Below, piece after piece: positions 10,940 to 22,293 of a stretch of DNA of 64,000 nt; position 1 is the first letter of the stretch, and the number at the start of each line of letters is the position of its first letter. The DNA lies in the NCBI RefSeq assembly GCF_903995435.1, contig NC_067165.1, forward strand, positions 2,877,608-2,941,607, read 5' to 3'. The notes under the pieces were generated by a model. That model saw only the letters and a list, made by a program, of their open reading frames with translations, was not told the DNA's origin and did not search any database. This DNA is from Acomys russatus (lineage: Eukaryota; Chordata; Mammalia; Rodentia; Muridae). Made by a program: the position numbers and the translations under genes.

Positions 10940-11205
10940 ATGTGCCTCATTAAATTGACAGTGGTCAAAGAGTAATCTGTGCCCCTCCACGCACCCATAA
11001 CCCATTATATGATACTGAAACTCATGGTCAGCAGTCCTCAAATTTTTACTGTACTTCTTTACTTTGTGATATGGGTTTGGGAGAGAAAGACAACAGCCAT
11101 CTGCTGAAAGGCATTTCTCCGGTTATTGACATCTTGTAGGATCAAGAATATGAACTCCGTGTCCAGTCAGCTCCAGTAAAAAGCGGATAGAGTGGGGCCA
11201 TCCAC
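10940..11205 (+). repeat. Left arm of a ~1.2 kb inverted repeat
   Basis: This arm aligns to the reverse complement of about 11862-12110. Shared blocks include ATACTGAAAC, GGTCAGCAGTCCT, GATATGGGTTTGGGAGAGAA, CATCTGCTGAAAG, GGATCAAGAATA and CAGTCAGCTCCAGTAAAAAG. Identity by eye is about 80-85% in the core (11010-11200), with small indels towards the outer end. I do not recognise it as a named repeat family. It may be two opposed copies of an unfamiliar element or an inverted local duplication. Confidence 0.75.
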
Positions 11206-11861
11206 TTCCATTCATGGAAAATTACCAATCCTTTCAGTTGAAAAGGCAACTTATAAACCACCATGCTAATTAATTGCTCATCATCCTGACACTAAATGCT
11301 TGGAAGGCTTATGAGGGGGTCTATCCTTGAAGTCCTCAAGAAACAACTTTCAGTAGCAGAGTGCTGCAGTTAGCTACTCCCAGGACAACAGGAGTATGTG
11401 TCTTGACATATGGAAGGGGCATTCTCCTGCATAAGTTCATATGATTTATAGCATACTAAGTGACATTTTTCTAATTATGCTAGCTTATAGTCATGCTACT
11501 GTATGCATTTCAACATGGAGCATGAACAGCAAAATACTGGTGAAGAAAGCATGGTGGAAGAATGAAGTCCCTTTATAGGTTCTCTGGGCTTTTTTTTTTC
11601 TACCAAACCATACCTGTCTGGGAGGTAGCCGGTTAGTGTCTTCTTTAGGCCTGAAAGTTGATTGTGTAAATAGTCCATCTCTAGGGTTTCCCATCTTTGC
11701 TTTTGGTGGTAAAGATTATTTTTCATAGAAGGTTGATCGTTAGAGCCCAGTAGAAAGCGGGACAAGAACAAACTCTGTACAGTGAATGAGGATGAACAAG
11801 ACAGAGTGGGAAGGATCCAGGGAGAGATGGTGCTGTATGGTTCTCTCCTGGGTTGACTGGT
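11206..11861. other. Spacer between the inverted-repeat arms
   Basis: About 650 bp separates the arms. It contains T10 near 11591 and open frames of up to 125 codons on the minus strand with no recognisable domain. No transposase, reverse transcriptase or SINE signature was seen. Confidence 0.5.
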
Positions 11862-12110
11862 GAGTGGCCCCACTCACTCTATTCCCTTTTTACTGGAGCT
11901 GACTGGCCAGACAGCTTTTATTCTTGATCCTGCAAGAGGTCAAGAACACGGAGAAATAACTTTCAGCAGATGACTGTTGTATTTTCTCTCCCAAACCCAT
12001 ATCATGCGGTAAAGAAGGACAGTCAAAAGTTTAGGACTGCTGACCACGTGTTTCAGTATGGTCTAGTTGGGCTGTTGGGGGAGGGGCACTGTCAACTTGA
12101 TTGCTCTTGT
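11862..12110 (-). repeat. Right arm of a ~1.2 kb inverted repeat
   Basis: The reverse complement matches the left arm at 10940-11205. The inner limit is near TTTTTACTGGAGCTGACTGG. The match extends outward past CATACTGAAAC to a GTTGACAGTGCCCCTCC block, equivalent to ATTGACAGT and GCCCCTCC in the left arm. The right arm lacks about 18 bp present on the left near 10960. Confidence 0.75.
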
Positions 12111-12439
12111 TACCACCCTGCACTGTCACAGTGACATAGAGGTGCTCGTCTTGAATTGTGGATCATCTTATTCTGAGCAGCCTTGTATGTCTCCTCGTGA
12201 AAATTGAAACACAAACCATTACTATTCAAAGGTCCTCTGGTCAAAACCAGAAATGTGTGCATGTAATCCAGTGTGGATAGAGTCCAAGATGGGCCGACTG
12301 TATGCTGAAGGCAGGTTCTTGTGGGTATTGTTGGAGTGTAATCCCAATAAATGCAAAAAGGTTACTGTAATTTACTCCTTTGGGAAGCTGAAGAGATTTA
12401 TAGAGCACAAGGAAGTTGGGCTCTTGCCAATCTTCGGCT

Positions 12440-13135
12440 TTCTAACCTCTTAATTTTAATGTAGCTGGATTTATCAATCTTTCACGGTTGGCACTTTTTA
12501 TATCTTGTTTGACAAAGACTTTTTCCAAACCCTGATGCCATAAAGATAATTCTTCTTCATTGTCTTCTAAAGGCTTTATTATTTTGCTTACCTGCGTAGG
12601 CTCTGTTACTCATGAGTAGTGTTGGGCATGTAGTTTGAAGCAGGAATTTAATCTAATTTTTGTTTAATATGAAAAAAAATCACCATAACGAGTGACTTTT
12701 AAAACCAGTTTCTAGACATCCTTTTCCATCCTTTCTCTCAAAAACCAACCTTTAGTATTGGAGCTCTATGGTAAGCCTTCATGTTTGGCAAGGCAAATTC
12801 CCCACATTGTCTTCTTTCAAAGGGTCTCAGCTTCTCGCTTTCACATATATTATAATCATCTTTTAAGGTTTCAGAAAAATACTCTTGAGGTTTGACTTAC
12901 AGAACATTAAATTTATGGACCCAGAGTTACAATATCATGTTACTGAATCTTTTGATCTGTAAATGCGATGACTCCATTTATTCAGTTACCTGGTGTCTTT
13001 CAGACAGTTGATAGTTTTCTCTAGAAGGGAAGCCTTATCCTGTTAGATTTGTTCTTCTGTGCTTCATATTTTTGTGTAGTTGCTATTGTAAATGCTTTCT
13101 TTAAAAGTTACATCTTTCTAGCTATGTATTAGCTT
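12440..13135 (-). mobile_element. Ancient L1 fragment (ORF2 reverse-transcriptase region), antisense
   Basis: The plus strand carries the typical antisense text of L1 ORF2. Near 12480-12600 a GGCACTTTTTATATCTTG block is followed by AACCCTGATGCCATAAAGAT. Near 12890-13110 the order is TTGAGGTTTGACTTACAG, ATTAAATTTATGGACC, TCTTTTGATCTGTAAATG and TGTTAGATTTGTTC. Stops and indels throughout make it a dead relic. It is probably an old mammalian L1 rather than a rodent-specific one. Confidence 0.6.
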
Positions 13136-13689
13136 TTTTTTCCACACAATACTTTATCTGAATCAGGAGAGGATAGGTACCACCGGTGTTTAGCGCAGGT
13201 GTTCCTGTGTACCAGGTGTTTTATATATTTGCTTTTGATCCCCAGAACAGCCTTAAGATTAGGGCTGTGGCTCACCTGTGCACACTTGCAGCACTAGGGC
13301 CATTAAAAACATTATCCCAGCAGCCTGATGGGAATTCTGGGTGGTGACAGGGTAAGAGATCATAAACTGGCATTGCAGCCAGTCATTTCGCTTACCACTT
13401 GAAGTTTTGAAAGATATCTCTGGTTTCCCATAGAGTGTGAGGGAAGACAGACTCCCTTCCGGTTACATGTTGTGTTTTTCAGCCTTCTTACATTTGAAAC
13501 AAGTCAACTTTTGACTTGAACATTTGAAAGAAGTCAACTTGAAGGAGAAAAGGGTCCTTTTGACTAGTCTCAGAGCTTCCAGTCCATGGTCATGATAGCA
13601 TCGCAGGAAGAACATGCTAGAATAAAGCTGCTCACCTTCCAGCAGCCAGCAGAGGAAAAGCAGGAGACAGAAGCTGGAAATGGCGTATA

Positions 13690-13880
13690 GTCTTCAAAGG
13701 CAAATTTCCTGTGTTCTACTTGTTGTTGTGACAAAAAGCAGCACAGAGAAGGAAGGGGTTGTGTTGGCTCATACTTTGAGGGCGCATTCTATGATGGTGG
13801 GGAAGTCATGCCTGTTGGAGTGTGAGGCCATATTGCATCCCTGCTCAGGAGTCAGGGAGAGGTGAATTCTGGGACTCACT
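13690..13880 (-). mobile_element. Possible MaLR LTR fragment
   Basis: TTGTTGTGACAAAAAGCAGC, then a GGTTGTGTTGGCTCATAC-like stretch and ATGATGGTGGGGAAG, recall the antisense MaLR LTRs at 9.7 and 10.2 kb. The rest cannot be aligned by eye. Confidence 0.3.
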
Positions 13881-14525
13881 TGACTCCCCCTCCCCCTGCT
13901 CTTCAGCCTAGACCCCAGCCCTTCACACAGTGCTGCCTTCTATCTGGGTTGCCTTCCCTCCCCAGATAAGCCTCTCTAGACATGCCTTCATGACACCCCC
14001 AGTGCCCATCTTCTATGTGATTCTACATCCATTCAAGTTGACGGTGAAGGTTAATCTTTACACTCCCAGTGCGGCTCCCTTCCCAGTAGGCCACCCAAGT
14101 ATGAATTCCTCAGTCGCCATTGGCTAGGTTAACACACTCATCTCTCAGTGCTCCAGCCCATTGCTGCACTGGGCATAGCAGCATTTGGGGAGACCTTTCT
14201 ATCTAAGCCGTGCAGATGCTCGGGCTGCCAGGAATGTCTGGAGCTGGTGCTGGAGAGCCAGGCTCTGGCTGGCCTACTGTGCTGTATTTTAGGCAGGCAG
14301 TGATGATTTCCTGCCTCCTTGAGGGGTAAGTTCTGGCACCACCACCCCCAGTTTCGGCTTCTCACGTGACTGAATTTCAATCAGTCCCACTTTTAAGTGA
14401 AGAACTTCCGGTATAGGGAGTTGAAAACAGATCATGGGATTGAACTGGAATAGAGACCCACGTCTCCTTGCACCCAGACCAGGGTTCTTGCCCCCTCTGT
14501 CTGTTGATTTAAGATTTTCAAATAG

Positions 14526-14703
14526 GGCTGGAGAGATGGATTAGAGGTTAAGAGCACTGACTGCTCCTCCAGAGGTCCTGAGTTCAATTCCCAGCAACCA
14601 CATGGTGGCTCACAACCATCTATCATGTGATCTGATGCCTTCTTCTGGCCTGCAGGTGTATGTACAGCCAGAACACTATATACATAATAAATAAATAAAC
14701 AAT
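14526..14703 (+). mobile_element. B2 SINE, full length, with target-site duplication
   Basis: This is a complete tRNA-derived rodent B2. It opens GGGCTGGAGAGATGG, has the A-box region GGTTAAGAGCACTGACTGC and the B-box region GAGTTCAATTCCCAGC, continues through ACCACATGGTGGCTCACAAC, and ends in an (AATA)n tail. It is flanked by the 12-bp direct repeat ATTTTCAAATAG at 14514-14525 and 14704-14715. The sequence is close to consensus, so it is relatively young. Confidence 0.95.
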
Positions 14704-15814
14704 ATTTTCAAATAGAGAATGATGGTAATAGAGTGAAATGCTATCGGGAGGGAAGATTATAGATAGGAACTGATACATTTCATCTGTGAAGAGGGGCCTA
14801 ATGGGAGAAGTGACTGTGTACCCATAGAGGTGACTATCTGCCAATCCTTCCTCCCTTTTCTTTTCCCACTCCAGTCCTTTCCCCTGTGCTATGACTCTTT
14901 TCTCACTTGTTTCCTCCTTCCTAATGACATTTTCACTTTAGGCCGGATATTCATTTCTTTGCAAAATGACCTCTTAAAACATCTGTATTTATAACATTGC
15001 AACCCTCTCCTTTCTCCTTGCCCTTCCCCCACCCACATCTTATTATCAGCTGTTTCTTTGTGTCTCTGCAATGAAAACAATAGGTCCAGTATTACTTTAG
15101 GTTGACATAGAGGATTCTGTCACATATAAAGCAAGCTTAAAGAGAAGGTGACCACTTAGTTAGCCAGATAGATAGTTCTGTTTATTTTGTTTGGTGTGTG
15201 TGGGGTCACATGAGGTTGGAAAGCATTTGATGCTTAACTGACTGCCCTGCACGTCTCAATGGAGAATGAGGTCTTGATTTGTTTGTGTTGTCTTGTGGCT
15301 GGAAGACGAGTGGGATTGTGAGCAGGGTATGGAGGACGGGGCCCTCCTCACTGGCCTCTTATGAAAAATTAAAAGTCATCCAACTTAGGCTTAATCTCAT
15401 CTTGGCACCCTTTCCCTCTGTCACCTTCAAGGTATATTTCTCATCTTCAGGCATCATGAGTGTGGGACTCTTAGCACCCCACTTCAAGATGACCTCACCT
15501 GCATGTTCCAGATGTGTCACTCTAGAGTCCACTGAGGATCAAGGATCCCTGAAGGACATTGTCTTTTATGCTCCCTTCGCTTGGCTTTTGGGTGAAGTCC
15601 ACCATTCCTTCTTGCTGTTTGAAGTCCAGTACAACGTTCTTAGAGCAAAGGGAAAAAAAGATGTAAACTGATTTGACTCTGTGAAAACAAAATACTTTCC
15701 TTCCTCATCTCCTTCAGGGGCAAGGTTTTAGCTCCTCATTTCCAGATGGTATTTTGACCGTCTTCTTCTCATTTAACTTAAAGATCATTAGTGTATATGG
15801 CGCTCAGAGGGCTC

Positions 15815-15965
15815 CCTCCACCTTGTTGAGGCGGGCCTCTCTGGTTTCTGCTACATTGTGTGATCCGGGTGAGCTGTCCCAGAGCTTTCACACGCTTCTC
15901 CTGTCTTCACCTCATATCTTACCCAGGAGCAGCAGAATTACAGGTGTGCACTCCACATTCGGCCT
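15815..15965 (-). mobile_element. B4-type SINE fragment, antisense
   Basis: GTTGAGGCGGGCCTCTCTGG, then CTCCTGTCTTCACCTC and GCAGAATTACAGGTGTGCAC, match the reverse complement of the B1-like half of a B4 (ID+B1) SINE. The ID-like head is not clearly preserved. Confidence 0.5.
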
Positions 15966-16319
15966 TTTTTTGCATGGGTTCATGGATTTTGCATGGCTGA
16001 TAGACTGTGCCTTGCTCCCTAGATGCCTTGCAGTCCTTGTGGTGAGGTGGGAAGCCCTGGAGGATAGTCAAGTGGAAGCTTCTAGCTTCTTTTCAAATCC
16101 CATCGTCATGTGAATGTTTTACATGTGCGATTGTTGGCCTTGCAGATGATTTCTAACCACTTGGAAGCCAAAGTCTGTAACTCTTCCAGGAAGTCTATGT
16201 CAGGGGTGAGAGCATCCCTCTGCGCTATAACCGAGCACACTCCAGACAACTGAAATCTCCCTCATCCCAATACCCTGACCCTGCCCTCCCCCAAGCAGAA
16301 TTCAGTAATTTTAATGATT

Positions 16320-16344
16320 CACTATTGGTTAGACACCAATAGTG
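16320..16344. repeat. Perfect 10-bp-stem inverted repeat containing CCAAT
   Basis: CACTATTGGT at 16320-16329 and ACCAATAGTG at 16335-16344 are exact reverse complements around a 5-base loop. Both arms hold a CCAAT pentamer on one strand or the other, so it may also be read as paired NF-Y-type sites. Confidence 0.9.
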
Positions 16345-16429
16345 CCTAACTAAAGAACTAATAGAGGAAACAATTAGAGAGGTGTTTGAAGAGCTAAGAG
16401 TGTTGAACAGCAGGAACTGGTAAAGGTGA

Positions 16430-16780
16430 GCAAGAGCAGGAATCCGGGCCGCTTGGAACTGCAGGTACCAGAGACCACGTGGCATATCCGAGGCCGGAAG
16501 GGCTCTGAGGGGGGCCGTGCGACTGGAAGGGCACCAGCACTAGAAGACAGAGAATGGGTGGCACATAAGGGGGAGGTGGGGCTGGATCCCGGGAGGACGC
16601 AGCCACTCTGGTGATACTTCCCTGAGACAGAAAACAAGGGAATAAACTGGGTTCCCTTCCCTCCACCTATCCCTGTCAACCTTTCCTGAGGAAACAATCC
16701 ACAGTGGAGCCTGAGAAATGTAGTTGAGCCCAACTTCCTGCAACACCCAACAACTCAGGAAAAGCACCGGAAGTGCCCAA
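16430..16780. other. CpG-rich unclassified block in low-CpG DNA
   Basis: Several CpG-containing motifs (ATCCGGGCCGC, TATCCGAGGCCGG, GGCCGTGCGAC, ATCCCGGGAGGACGC, CACCGGAAGTG) cluster in about 350 bp, well outside the promoter island. CACCGGAAGTG contains an ETS-type core. It may be an eroded LTR or a regulatory element; I cannot assign a family. Confidence 0.35.
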
Positions 16781-17919
16781 GTAGAAACAGGAAGGTCTTA
16801 TTCCCGTGCTAGGGAAGGACAGTTGTGATGCTAACAGAACAGTCTGAGATCACAGAGTATACGTGCTTCTACAGACTTCCGTGGTGTAGGTTGGTCAGAA
16901 GGTCCTTATGTGGCATATGACTCAGTCTGCGGCAGAAATGCTTATCGATACTGCAGAGCTACAGGAGAGCAGTCTAAGGAAGCGCTTGGCTTTGTTAGCT
17001 CTTTTTCCTCCTTTTCCACGTCCTCCCCCAGGCCTAGCTGCTCTCACACCAGCAATGGCACTGAGTGCGCCCAGTGGACCTGTCTTGCCACCCAGGGTCC
17101 TTGAGTACTGGTGTCCTGGCGATGTCCTGGCGAGTGTGACCGCTGCTAGGTTACATAGACCTGTTATAATTCCAGAGTCTGGAAAAAAAATAAATCTAAG
17201 GATGCAACCTTTTTAAAACTCGCTTAATGGTAGGGCCTAGGCCAGACCTGCCCTAGCTGCACAAGTCAGCATGCCACGTGTTTCTGATTTCTTCCTGTGG
17301 TACTTACAAGCCATGCCTTTTGCTCTGGAAGCAGTGAAGGATTTATTTGATTACAGGGTGTCACCACCAATCTGGGTAAAGATATTACAAGTAAACAGTA
17401 AGAGGTGTAGTATATACAGGCTTTTCCAAAGTCCCAACATAAAATTTGACTACAGAACCCAGTCAGGCAGCAGATAGCCTTGGGATAAGATTTGGGAACT
17501 GTGTCTCAACGTGATGGAGAAGCAATGAATGGAACTGTAGGTCAGTGGCCTGTGACCTGTGGCATAGTGGTTGGGGTGGACACCAAGACCCCTTGAAGTC
17601 ATAGGACGTCAGAGCTGGATGGTCCTCCCCCCGCCCCCCTCACCCGCCCGTCGCCTGGCAGAACAGCCCACCCATTCTGTAGATGAGGAGACCATTTAAG
17701 GAGAAGTCCTGGTACCCATGTTGTAAGCGTGAGTTTCTTCCAGAAATCAAGCCAGTGGCTTACCCTTTGCAGTGGATGAATATCTGATTAGGTCTGAGTC
17801 TTTGCTTGTGTATATTCCCTCACTTATGTGCTGCATGGAAGGAAGGAAAATCTCAGGTAGCTGGGCATTCGAAATTCTACCTACAATACTCTGACGTTCA
17901 TGCGACATTTCATTTGTCT

Positions 17920-17929
<10 letters not shown>

Positions 17930-17964
<35 letters not shown>
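17930..17964 (+). repeat. (AC)n microsatellite
   Basis: An uninterrupted CA dinucleotide run of about 17 units, with looser CA-rich flanks to 17990. Confidence 0.95.
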
Positions 17965-17969
<5 letters not shown>

Positions 17970-18214
17970 TGCACGCACACTCACACTCCCTCTACTCACT
18001 TTTCCTTTTCCTTCTCCTTTGGTCTTCAGAACAGCCCTTCCCATGACAAGGTGGATCATAAAGTCACTGCCACCTCATTTAACAGGTAGTCTGTCCAAGA
18101 CCTGGCCAAAAACTAGTTCTGTGGCCATAGGCAACCCTTCACTTTCTGAGCCTTAGTCAACAGTGATTGTGCTGGGAGCTTGTTTGAGGCAGGGGATCAT
18201 GTAACTCAGGTTGA

Positions 18215-18608
18215 CTTTGAAAATTTTTTTTGTCATTTTTTTCTTTATTTGTTTATTTACTTTATATCCTGGTCATAGCCCCATTCCTCTCCCCCTCCCC
18301 CCAGCCTCACCCTCCCTCTCTCTCCCCCTCTCCCTCTCCTATTCTTCAGAAAAGGGGAGCCCCCACCCCTGTCCCCTCCATCCCAGCTCATCAAGTCACA
18401 TCAGGGCTGAGTTTCTTCTCTTCCTCTGTAGCCTGGCAACACAGGAAGTAAATGAAAAGCTGGCAACAGGGTCCATGTCAGAGAAAGCCCTGCTCCCATT
18501 GCTAGAAGACCTACATAAGCCTGAGCTGCTCATTGGCTGTCCCTGTATAGGAGGCCAAGTCCATGCATGGTCTCTGGTTGGTGCTTCAGTCTCAGCAAGC
18601 CCCTCTGG
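18215..18608 (-). mobile_element. Rodent L1 3' end, antisense
   Basis: Poly-T (18223-18240) leads into TTTATTTACTTTATATCCTG and a C/T-rich tract (18280-18360), the reverse complement of an Lx/L1 tail and its purine-rich 3' UTR. AAAGCTGGCAACAGGGTCC, GACCTACATAAGCCTGAGC and TCTCTGGTTGGTGCTTCAG follow as in upstream 3' UTR. It is 5'-truncated near 18608. Apparent ORFs here are antisense to the tract. Confidence 0.7.
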
Positions 18609-18611
18609 GCA

Positions 18612-18780
18612 TATGTAGCTGAGGCTCGCCTTAAACTTCTGTTTCTTCTGCCTCCACTTGCCAAGTTCTGGGACTACAGGTGTGCATTGCGTCATCATCT
18701 GGCTTCACGGAGATTGCAGCCAGGGCGTCACATGCATGCTGGGCAAGCATTATACCAGCTGAGATTCATCCCTGGAGCTA
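18612..18780 (-). mobile_element. B4-type SINE, antisense
   Basis: GCTGAGGCTCGCCTTAAAC, then GCCTCCACTTGCCAAGTTC and GGGACTACAGGTGTGCATTG, match an inverted B1-like half. It is followed by GCATGCTGGGCAAGCATTATACC, an inverted ID/tRNA-like head. The order fits B4. Confidence 0.6.
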
Positions 18781-19643
18781 AGTTTACTTTGCAAGCCAGA
18801 ATAAATAATGTACTCGGCACAGTTAGATTTGTGCCTGATGCACGCTGTGCTACCAAGGCGGCTCTTTGGTTCCTTACCTTCCACCTCCAGAAACCTAGAA
18901 TCTGTTGTATGCAGCCACACAGCTCTTCCCTTGAAGAAGAGCTACCTCAGGACGTAAGGACTCAGTGCCTGGGTGACAAGAGACTTCCATGCCTTTGTAG
19001 AAGTTTGTAAAAATGGCTTTGAGGGGGAGGGGCTTGACTTAATGCCACGTTGTACTACATTTTTCTCTTTCTGTCCCAAGAACCAGGTCACACGGTTTGT
19101 TGTGACTAGGTGGCCTTTGTTCTTCTCACAAGTTAGGAGGCAGTTTGATATTTATTTGCTCCAAATCCCACTGGAGAGAGGGAACAACTACCACCCCAAA
19201 CACAATTTGCTACGGAGAGCAATGTCATTTGTTGTCAGCCCACATGGGACTTCGTAGGCTGCAATTCATGTTGGAGATGAATAAGAAAAGCTTTTCTTCT
19301 TCTGACTATTTTGCAAGATTCATAAAGCCATATTCCTGGGGAAAGTTTATTAATCCATAACTTACAGAAAACTCCAGAGGAAGGAGATCTGAGAGATGTT
19401 CGGTAGGTAAAGACATCAAGCATGTCACTGCTAGAATTGAATTCTGCATATATTGTTCGGTGAGCTGTCTTCTGAGCATATAACAGGTGCTAAGAGCACG
19501 TTGGCTGTTACCTAAACAAATCATTACTTCACTTTATATTTAAGAGGAAAGGATGTGAAAGAGTGGAGCAGGCAATGGAAACGTGCAGAATAATCACAGT
19601 GGGTGGGATTCCAACCCTCTTCCTCCCCTCGCCTGCACTTCAG

Positions 19644-19832
19644 CTACATCCACAAAAAGGGCATGTGTCTGGACTCCGGCTTCTGAGCTGTGCCTGTGGG
19701 GTCTCTAGGATTGGTCAGGTAGAGGCGGGTGCGGTCAGCAATGATGGATGTGATGACGAGTGGGAGGAACATGGCTACTTCGTTGACCATTGTAAGAAGT
19801 AAAGATGTGTATAGAATGACTCTGTGCTTCAT
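19644..19832 (-). CDS. Coding-like minus-strand frame, unrecognised
   Basis: From an ATG at 19832 the frame runs 62 codons to a stop at 19644-19646. Residues 19-35 (NEVAMFLPLVITSIIAD) form a hydrophobic, membrane-segment-like stretch followed by a basic RTRLY. Third positions favour C or G (GTC AAC, TTC CTC, GTC ATC, GAC CGC ACC CGC CTC TAC), unusual for surrounding non-coding DNA, and CpG is locally retained. I found no clear splice acceptor or family match. It may be an exon fragment, a pseudogene piece or chance. Confidence 0.2.
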   Translation of the reverse strand: MKHRVILYTSLLLTMVNEVAMFLPLVITSIIADRTRLYLTNPRDPTGTAQKPESRHMPFLWM

Positions 19833-20453
19833 TGCCTCATCTATTTGCCCAGTATTTACTGAGTTAATGCACATTCCTGTGGACAGTGATCTGCTCTGTG
19901 GATATGACCATATTTAAAAAAAAAAAAAAAAACAACAGACACAAGCTCTCTGGAAATAAAGCCAGTGAAGTGCAAATAAATAAGCTGGTGCCTCAGAACA
20001 ATGCAAACACCAAGGGCTAGATTTTGCTAGAGTTTGGAAGGTTTGGCGTCTAGGTTAAGCATTTTGAGTTATGAGTTGTTGGTGTTGGGCTCCAGGATTA
20101 TCTGGTGATATGTGCGGCAGAAACTGTGCTTCTCTTCGGAGTGCACACAGCCTACTACAGAAGACAAGGGCCATAATGAGGGTGAAAGGTCAGAAGAGCC
20201 AGTGTTGCTCCCTAAGTCTTAGAGATGTGATCTTTGCCTGTCCAGATTTTTCTCTTGCCCGGAGTGAAGGCCCCGACTGTGGAGAAACAGTGCTTTGTTC
20301 ATTTGGGTTCGTAATGAAGCTGTGTGTATCAGGTGTGGTGTATATTAAATCATCCTATAAATATCTCCCTTTATAAGAACTAAGAACTCAGGTGCCCACA
20401 AGGAAGGACCTCCTTGGGTGAAACAGACAAGAAGGACCACTGTCCAGCTCAGC

Positions 20454-20455
<2 letters not shown>

Positions 20456-20512
<57 letters not shown>
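20456..20512 (+). repeat. (TG)n microsatellite
   Basis: A perfect TG run of 28 units. Confidence 0.97.
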
Positions 20513-20515
<3 letters not shown>

Positions 20516-20639
20516 TTCCCCTCTGAGGATCAGGCACTAAATTAGCTAAACAAGCAAGCAGAGAATATGTTACAGTGTTTATCTTATGCAGCACCCTCTG
20601 GCGAATTCTGGCCTCTTCTTCGTAAGTAGTAGGTTGTAG

Positions 20640-21430
20640 CTATATATAAATCTACAAGTAGAAATTTAATCAATATGCAAGGGGGACAAATCAGATCATT
20701 TTCCTAGTAAAAGACAACATTTCTGCCAGAGAGTTGAAATGGGTAGAAATTGGCCCTTGTGTATTATTATTTCCTCAGTCACCTTGTTTGTCTTTTGTGA
20801 TTAAGCATCACTGCTACATGGAAAGAGCTTGAGCAGAGCCCTCATCCACAGTGATGCTGGCATGCTCTTTGCTGTTGGCTCGGTAGCACTGAAGTCTGCA
20901 TTCGCCTCTGCTGCAGCGACCGTAATCCTTGCAGCGTGTCAAATGAGTAGTCTTAGGGCCTTAATGACAGTGTTGCCTGGCTTCCTCATTGAGGGTTGAG
21001 GCTCCCCAGCCACTGAAATATGCACATTTCAATCCAGAGTTGAGACTACCAGCAACTTAGTAGTTACTGTGGAATTGAGTGAATATCATAAATATTTATT
21101 TATCTTTTTCATAGCCGGCATAAAAATGTTAGGGTATAAAAAAGTTGTTCGGTATAAAAACAACAGGAAATTCATTGGCTATACATCTCCTGAATGCGTG
21201 TGTCTCTTCGGGTTTTCATTAGCGTCTAGCAATATACTTTGAGAAATTAGATTTGAAGCGAAGCTCTGGCAGAATATGAAAGAGCCCAGTGCTGTAATTA
21301 ACCCGCTTTAAGCAAGGATCCGGGCACATGGCAGCCTGCTGTTAACTGTGTAGTGGCTCAAGCCAAGCCGAATGTGTTTCTCTTTTACAATTTTTAAAGA
21401 TAAAACAGTCCCATGTTAATTGAATTTGGA
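20640..21430. promoter_or_regulatory. Candidate conserved non-coding block
   Basis: No repeat was recognised over about 790 bp, and several CpGs survive (for example AGCCGGCAT, TCTTCGGG, GAAGCGAAGC, ACCCGCTTT, ATCCGGGC). A TAATTAA site lies near 21296. Near 21117-21165 a motif GGNATAAAAA occurs three times in about 50 bp. These features are common in conserved enhancers, but conservation is not visible from one genome. Confidence 0.3.
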
Positions 21431-22164
21431 GAGTGCAGAGGAGCATGAAGCTGGGGGTGGGGGGGGGCAAGGTTACTCACACTATTCTACCAGCAGCAGC
21501 ACCCTGCATTTCTCTCTTGAGGTACGGAGATGAAAGCACTGTGGGGGGTGTATCAGTATCAACGCAAGTGTCAGGTTACTTGATTTTTGCCAATTCCATT
21601 TCTCTCATTTATAAAAGGTGAAGTTAATATCTACTTCTCTGCCATTTCATTTTTTTTTCCCTTGGGGTGGAATTTAAGGGGTTTATTTCTTTTTCTCTTA
21701 GACCTTTTTTTAGTTTACTTTGTGGGCTAAAAGAAACCCATTTAACGAAACAGGATGCAATTCAATAGTGACTCAAAGCAAGCATGTCAATAACATACAG
21801 AATTACCAGCTAAACCCAATTAAAACACTGAAGGACCTAGGATGTATTGTGTGCTATGGCACTGGGAAGAACACCTGGTGTGACCTTGTTCTGAATGATT
21901 TCGATCATAGCCTTCATTATTGCTTTATCTCTCCTTGATACCCATTACCTCTTCCTCTGGTGATAAAAAGGCACTGTCCAAAGGGGGAGGAACGTGTGCT
22001 CCAATCCACGTCATATCCCAGATTTTAGGCAATAAACATAATAGCAGGAATACAGGGAGTACAGTGTCTTTTACGTCAGTTCAAAAGTTGGCTGATTTGA
22101 TATCTCGATTTACTTGATTGCTTGATTGATTAATTGCTTAGCAGACTTGTTGATTGATTTGATC

Positions 22165-22258
22165 TAGTTCTTAGAGAAACAGATAGAATGAATATATATG
22201 AACACATATATATGCACAGTCATTGAATATACACATGCATGCTCATACCTAGAGAAAT

Positions 22259-22293
<35 letters not shown>

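Noticed and set aside
15279..15671. 130-codon plus frame
   Set aside because: No recognisable domain or splice context. Its length is not exceptional for a 64-kb window scanned in six frames.
17747..18156. Frames with Cys-Val or Thr-His runs at the (AC)n tract
   Set aside because: Microsatellite translation, not a protein.
19644..19874. Nuclear copy of mitochondrial DNA as the source of the coding-like frame
   Set aside because: The peptide did not resemble any mitochondrial membrane protein I know, and flanking sequence shows no mitochondrial gene order.
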